From positions 314,280-378,279 of the forward strand of contig JAFABI010000017.1 of NCBI GenBank assembly GCA_023426125.1: DNA of 64,000 nucleotides. The letters run 5' to 3'. A program made the translations under genes and the position numbers. Within the stretch, counting starts at the first letter, position 1. The number at the start of each line of letters is the position of its first letter. Origin of the DNA: Bacillota bacterium. Its GTDB lineage: Bacteria; Bacillota; Clostridia; Acetivibrionales; DTU013. The notes under the pieces were generated by a model. That model saw only the letters and a program-made list of their open reading frames with translations. It had not been told where the DNA came from and did not search any database. Shown in pieces: positions 1-8,181 of the stretch.

Positions 1-111
1 GTAACCACGGAATCCTTTGGAATCCGGTGGGAGAAAGGCGTCGTCATCAGGCCCGGCGGCTGTAAAGCCTTGTGCAGTCCCATCGGAACAATGCACGAAC
101 TGGAATTTTAG
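1..111 (+). CDS. 3' end of an unrecognised protein gene (partial, cut by window start)
   Basis: Frame 1 is open from the first base to a TAG at 109-111 and encodes 36 residues ending IGTMHELEF. The codon pattern looks coding and the gene is cut off by the window edge. I do not recognise the family from this tail. It lies upstream of a decayed sugar-mutarotase-like gene in the same orientation, so it may belong to a carbohydrate operon extending to the left; this is inference from position only. Confidence 0.4.
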   Translation, partial: VTTESFGIRWEKGVVIRPGGCKALCSPIGTMHELEF

Positions 112-130
112 GGACAACAGTTAAAATAGG

Positions 131-194
131 ACTTCCCCTGTCATTTTGCTGCAGCGAGCATGAAATCTCACATGCGTATGCAGAAAGGGGAAGT
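131..194 (+). other. nested inverted repeat upstream of the mutarotase-like pseudogene
   Basis: A 9-bp perfect stem (ACTTCCCCT at 131-139 with AGGGGAAGT at 186-194) encloses CTGCA/TGCAG (149-153 with 179-183) and GCATG/CATGC (158-162 with 171-175). It sits between the end of the upstream gene and the start of the pseudogene. It has no T-run, so it is not a classical terminator. It may be a structured leader or an intergenic palindrome; no known riboswitch class was recognised. Confidence 0.4.
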
Positions 195-224
195 GGTATA
201 CCAAGTCCCTTTTAGGAGGTAGCA

Positions 225-905
225 ATGATGCAAAAGCATGAGACTGCGATACATCTGCAAAAAGCCTTTTTCTCAGGAAAGGAGAAGCTTCTGGCTGAAA
301 ATGGAGGGATTTCCGTATCGTCCTTTCTGTATGACAGCGGCGTCCACGGCTTGCGGGTGAAAAACAGGAGGGGGGAGATCATCCTTCTCCCCTTTCAGGG
401 GCGGCAAATATAGGAATGTACTTTCGACAACAGGAATCTGACGATGAAATCAATGTTCAGGGAGCCAGTAGCTACACAGTCCTTCTCACATAATTATGGC
501 GGATTTCTGCTGCATTGCGGCGCCACCGCCATGGGCGTCCCTTCGAAGGAGGAAGCTCACCCGGTACATGGCGAGCTTCCCAGTGCGCCGTACCAGAAAG
601 CCTTTTTAAAATTCCGATAAGGACGGCAGGTCATACAGCATGCAGGTACATCCCAACGACTATGCGGATTATGTCTGCCACAGGCCCGGTGAGCTTGACC
701 ATGGGATACGGTGGATAGCAAGGATGGGTAGTGAGGATGCCATAGGGCTTCTTCTCCCTGCTACTGCCGATCATAAGGGGTACCTGGTTGAAAAGAGCAA
801 GGGAAACATAAAAATACTTGCAGCATGAGAGCGTGGAATATCATGTAGAGGCAGGCCTTCTGCCGCCATATGAGGTTGAGAGAATGAAAAAAAAATTGAG
901 ATGAT
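225..905 (+). pseudogene. decayed aldose 1-epimerase-like (DUF4432-type) gene
   Basis: The first 62 codons (225-413) run up to a TAG exactly where the family has tryptophan (GRQIW). The same frame then continues to 620 with recognisable family sequence (GGFLLHCGATAMGVP, then HGELPSAPYQKAF). After a TAA the C-terminal part resumes in another frame at 640-828 (MQVHPNDYADYV, then ATADHKGYLVEKSKGNIK). A further frameshift places EYHVEAGLLPPYEVERM at about 832-890. The middle of the protein is missing. This is a sugar-mutarotase-fold relic with at least one nonsense change, one internal deletion and one frameshift. The start at 225 follows GGAGG at 214-218. Confidence 0.75.
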
Positions 906-998
906 CATGGAGTGAAATATGCTGGAGCTCAACTATAACGAGGCAACAAAAATATCCCCCACCTCTATAAGGTGGCGGGTACCGAATTGGGTTTCAGG

Positions 999-1110
999 CG
1001 GTGAGCATATCTCCCGCCCGGGATGCATTTGCGACCAGCCTCGTTGAAACTCCGCTGCGGTAAGGAAATTTGTCTACAACCGACAAATTTCCTTTGAATT
1101 AGGTCGTTAT
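999..1110 (+). repeat. dispersed structured repeat, copy A
   Basis: It shares with the copies near 11.6 and 48.1 kb the sequence starting GCGACCAGCCTCGTTGAAAC. The internal hairpin has 12-bp arms, AGGAAATTTGTC (1063-1074) and GACAAATTTCCT (1082-1093). An outer pairing GCGACC (1031-1036) with GGTCGT (1102-1107) closes the element. The leader 999-1030, with a GGCGG/CCGCC hairpin, is shared with copy C. In the hairpin this copy has G-C where copy B has A-T on both arms, a compensatory change that suggests function as a folded RNA or single strand. Confidence 0.7.
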
Positions 1111-1331
1111 AAGGATTACCTTAACAAGGGTACATGGAGGCTGGATCGAAAATGTATCGGCGGAGCCATCGGAACCCTCGTCTATCACTCGAACTTTGGG
1201 ACAAGTTGGCCCGGCAAATCTTGCGAACTATGCCTTTACTCACTCTGGTGCTACCACCTCAAGCCAAGTTCTGAAAGGGGCGGGGATATTATTTGAAAGA
1301 ATTGAACTGGTTACAAGATATTTGTGATTGA
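1104..1331 (+). pseudogene. possible coding remnant after repeat copy A (unrecognised)
   Basis: The frame is open from just after a TAG inside the repeat to a TGA at 1329-1331, with protein-like composition (for example LGQVGPANLANYAFTHSG). It has no convincing start codon with a ribosome site, and the family is not recognised. It could be the 3' remnant of a gene interrupted by the repeat, or chance. The rest of 906-1334 holds only the repeat. Confidence 0.2.
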
Positions 1332-1383
1332 CATGTGCAACTTTTTCTATTACCATTACAGACAGATAGTCTGTCTGTAATGG
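1328..1383 (+). promoter_or_regulatory. promoter and perfect TetR-type operator
   Basis: TTGACA (1328-1333) is followed after 17 bp by TACCAT (1351-1356). A perfect inverted repeat with 14-bp arms around a TAG centre covers 1353-1383 (left arm CCATTACAGACAGA). The operator overlaps the -10 region and ends just before the start of the TetR gene. This geometry is typical of an autorepressing TetR regulator that also controls the downstream transporter genes. Confidence 0.75.
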
Positions 1384-1394
1384 GAGGAATTCCG

Positions 1395-2048
1395 ATGCGC
1401 AAAAGAGCTGAAGAGAGAAAAAATGAAATACTGGACACCGCCGACCGGCTGTTTGCACTGAAGGGCTACGACAATACCAGCACTAACGACATTCTTGAAA
1501 TGGTGGGGATTGCACGCGGCGCTTTGTATCATCATTTTAAGTCGAAAGAGGAGATTATGGACTCGCTCATTGAGCGTTACATCAGCCGGGTTTTGGAGGC
1601 TGCGAAAACAGCGGCGGCCGAGCGGAGCCTTCCTGCGAAGGAGCGCATAATTCAAACAATTATGGCACTGAATATCCAGCGTGCAGGCGGGACGGAAATT
1701 ATACGTCAGGCTCATAGGCCGCAAAACGCGCTGATGCACGAAAAGATGCAAAGAGCCATGATAAACGGCCTTACGCCGATACTCGCCGAAATCGTCCGGG
1801 AGGGAATCGAGCAGGGTATATTTCATACAGCCTTTCCATACGAGTGTATGGAAATGATGGTGATATATATAAATACGGTATTTGACAGAGACATCGCCTC
1901 ACTTACCGCTGCGGAGAAGGATACAAGGATGCGGGCGCTTCTTTCCAACATGGGAAAACTGCTTGGTGCCGAAACCGGTAGCCTGATGGATGTGGCGGAG
2001 GTATTTGGCCGCCAAATAAATACCGATTATAAGGAAGGTAAGGAGTAA
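1395..2048 (+). CDS. TetR/AcrR family transcriptional repressor
   Basis: 217 residues. The N-terminal 50 or so residues form the TetR helix-turn-helix (AEERKNEILDTADRLF, then GIARGALYHHFKSKEEI); the remainder is the helical ligand/dimerisation domain. The start at 1395 is chosen because GGAGG lies 7 bases upstream; a longer reading from a GTG at 1335 would run through the operator. The gene ends 2 bases before the ABC permease, so it is the first gene of a three-gene operon with the FtsX permease and its ATPase. The likely role is repression of this exporter operon and of itself, released by a ligand that cannot be inferred. Confidence 0.9.
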   Translation: MRKRAEERKNEILDTADRLFALKGYDNTSTNDILEMVGIARGALYHHFKSKEEIMDSLIERYISRVLEAAKTAAAERSLPAKERIIQTIMALNIQRAGGTEIIRQAHRPQNALMHEKMQRAMINGLTPILAEIVREGIEQGIFHTAFPYECMEMMVIYINTVFDRDIASLTAAEKDTRMRALLSNMGKLLGAETGSLMDVAEVFGRQINTDYKEGKE

Positions 2049-2050
2049 TC

Positions 2051-4369
2051 ATGTATTATAAAATCATAAAAAACGACATCCGAAAAAGCAAGCTGATTAC
2101 CATTACCACCGTGTTGTTTGTCGTGATTGCCGCCATGATGGTATCCCTCGCAGCGATTCTTCTGGTCAGTCTATCCGGAGCGGTTGAAACATTAATGAAC
2201 CAAGCGAAAACTCCGCATTATATGCAAATGCACGCTGGTGAAATTGATATTGAGCGTCTGACTTCCTTTGCGGAACAGAATAACAATGTGGATCAGTTTC
2301 AGGTTGTTGAATTTCTGGGTATTGACGCTTCTGAGCTTCTGTTTAATGGACAGACGCTTACCGGCAGCGTTATGGACAACGGCTTTAGCACCCAGAACGA
2401 TTCGTTTGACTATCTCCTGGACTTGGAAGGGAATGTGATACAGGTCTCTGATGGAGAGGTATATATTCCCGTATTTTATTGGAAGGACGGTATAGCAGAT
2501 GTTGGCGACAAGCTGACAGTACACGGCATGGAATTCACGGTAGCCGGTTTGCTGCGGGATTCCCAGATGAACTCGGCGCTTGCCATGTCAAAAAGGTGCC
2601 TGATTAGCGAAAACGATTATGCTGTGCTGAGAGAATATGGGAATGTAGAATATCTGATAGAGATGCGGGTAAAGGATATATCAGCCTTGGGCCTGCTGGA
2701 AGCGGATTACTTTGCCGCCGGCCTGGAATCCAACGGCCCGATGGTTACCTACGCCAATTTCAAGGCAATGAATGGGTTGACGGATGGCTTGATGGTCGGG
2801 ATTATTCTACTTGTGGCTATGATTGTGGTGGCCATTGCCTTTTTGTGTATCCGCTTTACGCTTTTGGCCAAAATAGAAGACGATTACCGGGAAATCGGAG
2901 TTATGAAGGCAATCGGACTTCGGGTCTCCGACATTAAAAAGTTGTATCTCTCAAAATACATGGTTCTATCGGCTGGGGCGTGTATCCTTGGATTTGTCCT
3001 TTCCTTTTTCTTTCGTGGCAAGCTCACTGAAAATATCAGGCTGTTTTTGGGTGAAAGCAGTGCAGCGTCCTTTGCTCCATTTTTCGGCATGCTCGGCGTA
3101 TTGCTTGTATTTCTCTCCATTGCAGCCTATGTGAATGGCGTACTGGGGCAGTTTCGGAAGATTCCGGCTACAGAAGCCCTGCGCTTTGGCGCAGCACAGG
3201 AAAGGCGTGGCGGCGCGGCGTATTTTCGGCTGAGTGGCAACCGGTTCTTGAGCACTAATGTTTTTCTTGGAGTCAAGGATGTGCTGACCCAAAAAAAACT
3301 GTATGTTACGATGCTTGCGGTGTTGATAGCTTGTTCCTTCATTATTCTGGTGCCGCAAAATGTTTTTAATACTATCTCCGGCAAAAACTTTATGACGTAT
3401 ATGGGCATAGGCGGCTGCGATTTCCGATTTGATATTCAACAGACAGACAATATTCCGGAAAAAACGGCAGAGATCGTTGAGGCTGTCAAACAGGACCGGA
3501 ATATTACCAGCTACTCTGTCTTAACCAGCAGGATATACACGGTATTGATGGAGGACGGAACGGAGGAAAGGCTCAAAATTGAGCTGGGAAATCATAACAT
3601 ATTCCCGATATCCTGTTCCGAAGGCAGGCTGCCGGAATCCCAGAATGAAATGAGCCTTTCAGCGTTAAGCGCAGACGCTCTGGGAAAACGGGCAGGAGAT
3701 TCTATCACACTGGTATCGGAAGGCGGGAATCGGGTTCTCACAGTCAGCGGTATTTACTCCGACTTTACCAACGGCGGGAAAACCGCGAAAGCAGTATTTG
3801 ACGATGATACGGCTGAAATCATGTGGAGTATTGTAAACGCAAAGCTCGCCGATTCTTCCATGGCTGACCAGGTGGTTTTGGGCTATGCGGCCCGGTATCC
3901 CGATGTAAAGGTCACAAGCGTTGACGATTTTATGGAGCAGATGTATGGGGCCACTATCCGCTCCGTCGGGCTGGCGTCGCATGTAGCACTCGTAGTGGCA
4001 CTATTAATCACAATTTTGGTCACGCTGCTGTTCATAAAAATGTTGATTGCAAAGAATCGGTATTCTATTGCGGTGATGAAGGCATCCGGTTTCACCAATG
4101 GGGATTTTAAGGTGCAGTATGCGGCGCGTTCAATCCTAGTGCTCCTCATTGGCATCCTTTTGGGAGTCATCCTGGCCAACACCTTGGGAGAGGCGCTTAC
4201 GGTCATGACCACATCTTCCTTTGGAGTGACAAGCCTCCAACTGCAAATTAATCCTGTATCGGCTTACCTTCTCTGTCCGCTCATGATGATCGTTGCAACA
4301 CTGTTCGCAACGATGCTTGGCACCTCCGGCATAGGACGGGTCACCATATCGGAAAATATAAAGGAGTAG
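2051..4369 (+). CDS. ABC transporter permease, FtsX/MacB type
   Basis: 772-residue membrane protein. One N-terminal membrane segment (about residues 15-45) is followed by a large extracytoplasmic region. Three FtsX-type segments follow near 245-370 (LMVGIILLVAMIVVAIAFLC). A further segment near 415 precedes a second extracytoplasmic region, and there are three C-terminal segments near 640-765. This two-halves architecture is typical of MacB/LolC-like permeases that use mechanical transmission rather than passage through a channel. The ribosome site AAGGAG precedes the ATG. The ATPase follows 3 bases downstream. Export of a peptide, drug or lipid is likely; the substrate is unknown. Confidence 0.9.
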   Translation: MYYKIIKNDIRKSKLITITTVLFVVIAAMMVSLAAILLVSLSGAVETLMNQAKTPHYMQMHAGEIDIERLTSFAEQNNNVDQFQVVEFLGIDASELLFNGQTLTGSVMDNGFSTQNDSFDYLLDLEGNVIQVSDGEVYIPVFYWKDGIADVGDKLTVHGMEFTVAGLLRDSQMNSALAMSKRCLISENDYAVLREYGNVEYLIEMRVKDISALGLLEADYFAAGLESNGPMVTYANFKAMNGLTDGLMVGIILLVAMIVVAIAFLCIRFTLLAKIEDDYREIGVMKAIGLRVSDIKKLYLSKYMVLSAGACILGFVLSFFFRGKLTENIRLFLGESSAASFAPFFGMLGVLLVFLSIAAYVNGVLGQFRKIPATEALRFGAAQERRGGAAYFRLSGNRFLSTNVFLGVKDVLTQKKLYVTMLAVLIACSFIILVPQNVFNTISGKNFMTYMGIGGCDFRFDIQQTDNIPEKTAEIVEAVKQDRNITSYSVLTSRIYTVLMEDGTEERLKIELGNHNIFPISCSEGRLPESQNEMSLSALSADALGKRAGDSITLVSEGGNRVLTVSGIYSDFTNGGKTAKAVFDDDTAEIMWSIVNAKLADSSMADQVVLGYAARYPDVKVTSVDDFMEQMYGATIRSVGLASHVALVVALLITILVTLLFIKMLIAKNRYSIAVMKASGFTNGDFKVQYAARSILVLLIGILLGVILANTLGEALTVMTTSSFGVTSLQLQINPVSAYLLCPLMMIVATLFATMLGTSGIGRVTISENIKE

Positions 4370-4372
4370 AAT

Positions 4373-5131
4373 ATGAATACAATTTTGACAGGAAAATTTA
4401 TTATAAAATCCTATGGGCAGGGAGAAGAAAAGCGCAATGTTCTTGACGGAGTTTCCGTTGAAATCAAAGAGGGAGAGTTTGTTTCGGTTATGGGGCCCTC
4501 CGGCTGTGGAAAATCCACCTTGCTGTTTGCGTTAAGCGGCATGGATGAAACGGATAGCGGAGACGTGTATTTCTCCGGTAAGGCCTTGTCTAGCATGCGG
4601 GAAAATGAGCTTGCCGACCTGCGCAGAACACAGATGGGATTTGTGTTCCAGCAGCCAACCCTGCTCAAAAATCTGAACATTTTGGACAACATCATCCTGC
4701 CCTCCATGCGGGGCAATGAGAAAAACAGACTGACAATCACCGGGAAGGCCCGCAAGCTGATGCAAAAAACTGGTATCGCAGAGCTGGAGCAGCGGGATAT
4801 CACCCAGGTTTCAGGCGGCCAGCTTCAGCGGGCGGGTATCTGCCGGGCGTTGATGAGCAGCCCAAAAATCATTTTTGGAGACGAGCCCACCGGCGCGCTG
4901 AATTCCAGGTCCGCCCAGGAAATCATGAATATCCTGGCTGAGATTAACAGGGAAGGTATGGCAATTCTTTTGGTGACCCACGACGCAAGGGTCGCTGCAA
5001 GGTCGGAGCGCGTGCTGTTCATGTGCGATGGCAGAATTATCAATGAAATGCACCTGACAAAATCTGCTGGCGAAAATATCGATTTCAGGAGCCAAAAGGT
5101 AGCGGATGCGATGCGGGAAATTGGTGTTTAA
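4373..5131 (+). CDS. ABC transporter ATP-binding protein (MacB/LolD-like)
   Basis: 252 residues with all ATPase motifs: Walker A GPSGCGKST (41-49), Q-loop VFQQPTLL, signature VSGGQLQR, Walker B IIFGDEP and switch histidine LLVTHD. The closest general family is the LolD/MacB/YknY group that partners FtsX permeases. AAGGAG lies 7 bases before the ATG. With the upstream TetR and permease genes it forms a complete regulated exporter cassette; no membrane-fusion protein is present. Confidence 0.93.
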   Translation: MNTILTGKFIIKSYGQGEEKRNVLDGVSVEIKEGEFVSVMGPSGCGKSTLLFALSGMDETDSGDVYFSGKALSSMRENELADLRRTQMGFVFQQPTLLKNLNILDNIILPSMRGNEKNRLTITGKARKLMQKTGIAELEQRDITQVSGGQLQRAGICRALMSSPKIIFGDEPTGALNSRSAQEIMNILAEINREGMAILLVTHDARVAARSERVLFMCDGRIINEMHLTKSAGENIDFRSQKVADAMREIGV

Positions 5132-5437
5132 GTTTCTGTAAATGCATGCGGCTTTGGCGATAGAATGAACATTACATGGAAAATCTGACGGGCAGAACAC
5201 ATCCCCGTCAGACCGTTACTTTGTGTAGTCCCTTATAAACCGTACTTTGGTATGCGATAAACTATTTTCATCTTTCATAGCTGCCTCCTACTTTCGAGCT
5301 TGCAGTTGTCCAGACCTGCGGTTCTATTGTAGGAGGTTTTGTTCGTCGGCAAAAGCTTTTTTTCTTCCACATTATTTATCTGTTGGCTGTCCAGCGGCCC
5401 ATAAAAACAAAAGAAGGCTGGCTGCTCCTTATTCGAT
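5132..5437. other. convergent intergenic region
   Basis: No gene recognised. A 9-bp stem TCTGACGGG/CCCGTCAGA (5184-5192 with 5204-5212) lies downstream of the exporter ATPase but lacks a T-run. A second pair CCTCCTAC/GTAGGAGG lies near 5283-5337. These may help separate the convergent transcripts. Confidence 0.35.
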
Positions 5438-6628
5438 TTATCTATCTACCGAAGTATACCCGGTCTTTTCTACCAAATATTGTCCCTGGGGAGACAGAAC
5501 CCATTCAATGAATCGACTGACGTTGGGATTATCACTGACTGCGGTTACGGCATAAAATTCAGCTGTGAGCGGATACTCGCCGCTGGCAATTGTATTTTTG
5601 TCAGGCTTGATGCTATCCACTTCAAGCAGTTTTATCTCGTTGTTTTGAATCATTTCCGTAGCAAAGAAGAGAAACGAGTATCCTATGGCATTCCTATAAT
5701 TTCGATAGCTCGCCGTCTGCTTGATAATGTCTCCCATCCCGGAGGCGACATCCTCCCTGGGCGGAGTCATCAGGTCCTTACCTTCCATCAGCTTTTGCAG
5801 CATAGTCTGGCTGCCGCTGTTTTCCGGGCGCTGAAAAGCTCTGATCTTTTCGCTTTTTCCGCCGACCTCCTGCCAGTTTGTAATCTTACCGGCATAAATA
5901 TCCTGTATTTGAGCAGTACTGAGGCCGTTTACCCCGTTACGGGAATTTACAAAAAATACGAAGGCCTCTTTCCCAATGGGTGTTAATTTCAGTTCGATGC
6001 CCCTGCTTTTCGCTTCCGTCAACTGCTGTTCCGATGGCCGGGCGGCGAAAATAATATCCGTTTCGCCGTAAAGGAGTCTTGTATACGCGCCTATGGTATT
6101 GCTGCATGCGACTTCACCTTGATTTTGAAAATCGTCTTTTTTAGCGGCATAGATATCGTAATCCCCGGCAGGGTAAACTGCCTGGGCAAAAGCGGCATAC
6201 AGGGGATACAAAGCTGTCGCTCCATCCAGGCGGGGTAAGTTGTCCTCCATTTTCAGGGTTGCTTCTTCTTCCAGCCTTACCGCTTTCGTATTTTCGGCAA
6301 AAGGTTTATACAGTTCCAGATTGACTCCCTGTTCATTCACTCTGGCAAAATTATTGTGATAAGCACGATTGATTTCATAAAAGCCTGTTGACAGGATGCA
6401 GAGCCCTAAAAATGAAAGAAACAGGATTTTATACAGCCTGGGTTTGATTAATTGAAACACCTTTAAAATCACAAAGACAATCAGGGCAACGGTACAGACC
6501 ATTATCAACGGGGCATAAAACAGGCTTCCCCCGGCCAGGGCGGTCATAAATGCCCCAAAAAAGCCGACAATAAGCAAAGCGGCTGTGGAAACGATAGATA
6601 TCAGGACTTTATCGATGATCTTTTTCAT
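5438..6628 (-). CDS. membrane-anchored phosphate-binding-protein-like (PstS-like) protein
   Basis: 396 residues. About three membrane helices occupy the first 100 residues (VLISIVSTAALLIVGFFGAF; LFYAPLIMVCTVALIVFVIL; ILFLSFLGLCILSTGF). A type-2 periplasmic-binding-protein domain of the PstS kind follows, with GKEAFVFFVNSRNGVNGLS, IYAGKITNWQEVGG and FQRPENSGSQTML. Start 6628 (MKKIID) is preceded by AAAGGAG; an upstream in-frame start has no ribosome site. Classical PstS is a lipoprotein with one anchor, so the triple-helix anchor is unusual. It may bind phosphate or another oxyanion at the cell surface. It follows the LUD-domain gene by 45 bp and may be co-transcribed. No pstCAB genes are nearby. 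Confidence 0.8.
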   Translation of the reverse strand: MKKIIDKVLISIVSTAALLIVGFFGAFMTALAGGSLFYAPLIMVCTVALIVFVILKVFQLIKPRLYKILFLSFLGLCILSTGFYEINRAYHNNFARVNEQGVNLELYKPFAENTKAVRLEEEATLKMEDNLPRLDGATALYPLYAAFAQAVYPAGDYDIYAAKKDDFQNQGEVACSNTIGAYTRLLYGETDIIFAARPSEQQLTEAKSRGIELKLTPIGKEAFVFFVNSRNGVNGLSTAQIQDIYAGKITNWQEVGGKSEKIRAFQRPENSGSQTMLQKLMEGKDLMTPPREDVASGMGDIIKQTASYRNYRNAIGYSFLFFATEMIQNNEIKLLEVDSIKPDKNTIASGEYPLTAEFYAVTAVSDNPNVSRFIEWVLSPQGQYLVEKTGYTSVDR

Positions 6629-6673
6629 GGAAATCTCCTTTAATTCTATAATCACAGGTATTATATCAAAAAA

Positions 6674-7291
6674 TTAGAAGCCATAATCTCCATTTATAAA
6701 AATTACCTTAATTCGGTTCTTGATAAATTGTCCGGAGATCAAAACAAAGTCATTGCAAATCCGTTGCTCATGTCTGCAATTAATACATTTACTTAGTTTT
6801 ACACAAGGTGTATCTTTGTTCAGTCTCTTCGCATCTAACGGTGCTGCGATTTGTCTGGTACGGTAGATGGCAGCTTCCACAGTATCCACTAATTTATTGG
6901 TGCCAACTACAACGATTACCTGTTTGGGCCCATAAAGCATTGGCGCAACGCGGCTTCCATTTCCGTCGATGTTAAAAAGTTTTCCATCCACAGTAATGGC
7001 ATTCGTGCCGGTTATAAACGTGTCGGCATCAAAATTCTTTAAATAAAGCACTCGTTTTTCCTCGGATGTTAATCCGGACTGATGCTTGTCATAAAAGGTA
7101 AAACATCCGCTTCGAAGATATTTGAAAACCCCGGTTTCCTCTAATGTGACAGAATCTCCGCAGCCAACTTTCTCTCCCTCGCCGATCAGAGTTGAAATTA
7201 GTGTAAGCAATTCCTCTGAATTTTCAACAAAGTATCCCTCCATATTGTTTCTCTGCAAATTCAGAATGGTTTTTTTAATTTTTTCATTCAT
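6674..7291 (-). CDS. LUD-domain (LutC/DUF162-like) lactate-utilisation-type protein
   Basis: 205 residues matching the LUD fold, with conserved stretches VGCGDSVTLEETGV, ADTFITGTNAITVDGKL, NIDGNGSRVAPMLYGP and VIVVVGTNKLV. The C-terminal part carries a CINCRHEQRIC cysteine cluster. Stand-alone LUD proteins are common in Clostridia. The Lut family acts in L-lactate oxidation, but this short form occurs without LutA or LutB and its reaction is unknown. AAGGAG lies 13 bases upstream of the ATG, a loose spacing. Confidence 0.85.
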   Translation of the reverse strand: MNEKIKKTILNLQRNNMEGYFVENSEELLTLISTLIGEGEKVGCGDSVTLEETGVFKYLRSGCFTFYDKHQSGLTSEEKRVLYLKNFDADTFITGTNAITVDGKLFNIDGNGSRVAPMLYGPKQVIVVVGTNKLVDTVEAAIYRTRQIAAPLDAKRLNKDTPCVKLSKCINCRHEQRICNDFVLISGQFIKNRIKVIFINGDYGF

Positions 7292-7548
7292 GCCGGAATT
7301 AGATCTCCTTTGTATATGGTAACATCATTATTGGCTGTATGAATAAATATCTTACCATAAAAATGAAAAGAAGCCAATTGCGACAATTAACCTCTTTTGA
7401 TAATTTTTGGAACCGTCGGAGTGCCAAGGAAATCCAAGCTGGAAAACCGGCATGGTCGGAATCAGCATCTACGGGTATGGGATTCCGGCATATTAAACGG
7501 GCTGCCCGTACATATATCCGCAATGCATATATGTGACTATTCAGGTAC

Positions 7549-7584
7549 TGTCATAGCGAGGAGCGAAGCGACGCGGCAATCTCA
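7549..7584 (+). repeat. REP-like half element
   Basis: TGTCATAGCGAGGAGCGAAG followed by CGACGCGGCAATCTCA closely resembles each arm of the palindromic element at 41013-41113. This repeat type is scattered in many Firmicute genomes. Only one arm is present here. Confidence 0.55.
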
Positions 7585-7663
7585 CGCTTTTTGACATTGC
7601 ACATCTTTTAAGAGGAATCCCCCTGTCCCACAAAAGGCAGCAGCCGAAGAATTATACTGCGAG

Positions 7664-7804
7664 GTGTGCAAAATTTTAAGTAGTGTGCTAATATTCGGAA
7701 GTAAAAACCAATTTTTTGGCTAAATTTGTGCAGATTTTTAACTAATGCACAAATATTTGGAATATATTTACTATATTTTGAACATTACTTAAAATTTTGC
7801 ACAC
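7664..7804. repeat. 141-bp inverted-repeat element (MITE-like)
   Basis: The terminal arms are 23 bp with one mismatch: 7664-7686 begins GTGTGCAAAATTTTAAGTA and 7782-7804 ends with its complement. Inside is a second hairpin around AAATTTGTGCA/TGCACAAAT. It has no coding capacity. The form suggests a miniature inverted-repeat element or a large RNA hairpin. Confidence 0.55.
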
Positions 7805-7916
7805 TTGGCTGCAAAAACTCCGATAAGGTTCTCCGACAGTTTTCCTAAAAGCCCTGTATTCATCCCGAAGGTTATTTTCTTAAACAAATTCCTGTTTTTA
7901 GTTCACACAATCTTAC

Positions 7917-8040
7917 ACTACAACGAGACTTACATTAATTCTTCGGCAATTCTTCGGCATTTATGGCGCCTTTGAAAAATAATGGCAGAGCTTCAGTGAC
8001 TTTATTTTTCAAAGGATAAACTCACGAGTATCGTTGTAGT
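7917..8040. repeat. 124-bp nested palindromic element
   Basis: The outer arms ACTACAACGA (7917-7926) and TCGTTGTAGT (8031-8040) are perfect. An inner perfect 14-bp stem CCTTTGAAAAATAA (7969-7982) pairs with TTATTTTTCAAAGG (8002-8015). It differs in sequence from the adjacent 7664-7804 element. It is a candidate small mobile or structured element. Confidence 0.5.
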
Positions 8041-8090
8041 ACTTACTAATACGCAGCATATAAACAATCTCTAATTTGCCATATAAAGTT

Positions 8091-8124
8091 AAAGAAGCCA
8101 ACCACAACATCAATCGGCTTCTTT
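8091..8124 (-). terminator. intrinsic terminator-like hairpin after the XRE gene
   Basis: AAAGAAGCC (8091-8099) and GGCTTCTTT (8116-8124) form a perfect 9-bp stem with T/A tracts at both ends. It lies 58 bp past the stop of the minus-strand XRE-family gene, fitting its terminator; the symmetry would let it work in both directions. Confidence 0.65.
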
Positions 8125-8181
8125 CGACAAAACATTATGGAAAGTTAGGTTAAAACCGCTGGTGTCAAGTCAAGGCTAAGA

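Larger units (their letters stand above)
7292..8181. other. long non-coding interval with palindromic elements
   Basis: No credible gene. The interval holds a half REP-like sequence (7549-7584), two extended inverted-repeat elements (7664-7804 and 7917-8040) and a terminator (8091-8124). The remainder is AT-rich with no recognised signal. The concentration of palindromes suggests a landing area for small non-autonomous elements. Confidence 0.5.

Noticed and set aside
1031..1107. Dispersed repeat as a hammerhead ribozyme (CTGATG near GAAA)
   Set aside because: Copy A reads CTGCGG at that place and the order and spacing of the core motifs do not fit; the conserved hairpin is not flanked by the required residues.
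1240..1826. Minus-strand open frames opposite the TetR gene
   Set aside because: They run antisense to a clear TetR gene, have no ribosome sites and no family resemblance.
4411..5200. Minus-strand frames opposite the ABC ATPase
   Set aside because: Shadows of a gene with full Walker A, signature and Walker B motifs.
7339..7594. Short plus-strand frames upstream of the LUD gene
   Set aside because: They overlap a REP-like repeat, have no ribosome sites and no recognisable domains.
7549..8040. CRISPR array
   Set aside because: The repeats here are inverted and unrelated to each other; there are no regular direct repeats with unique spacers.
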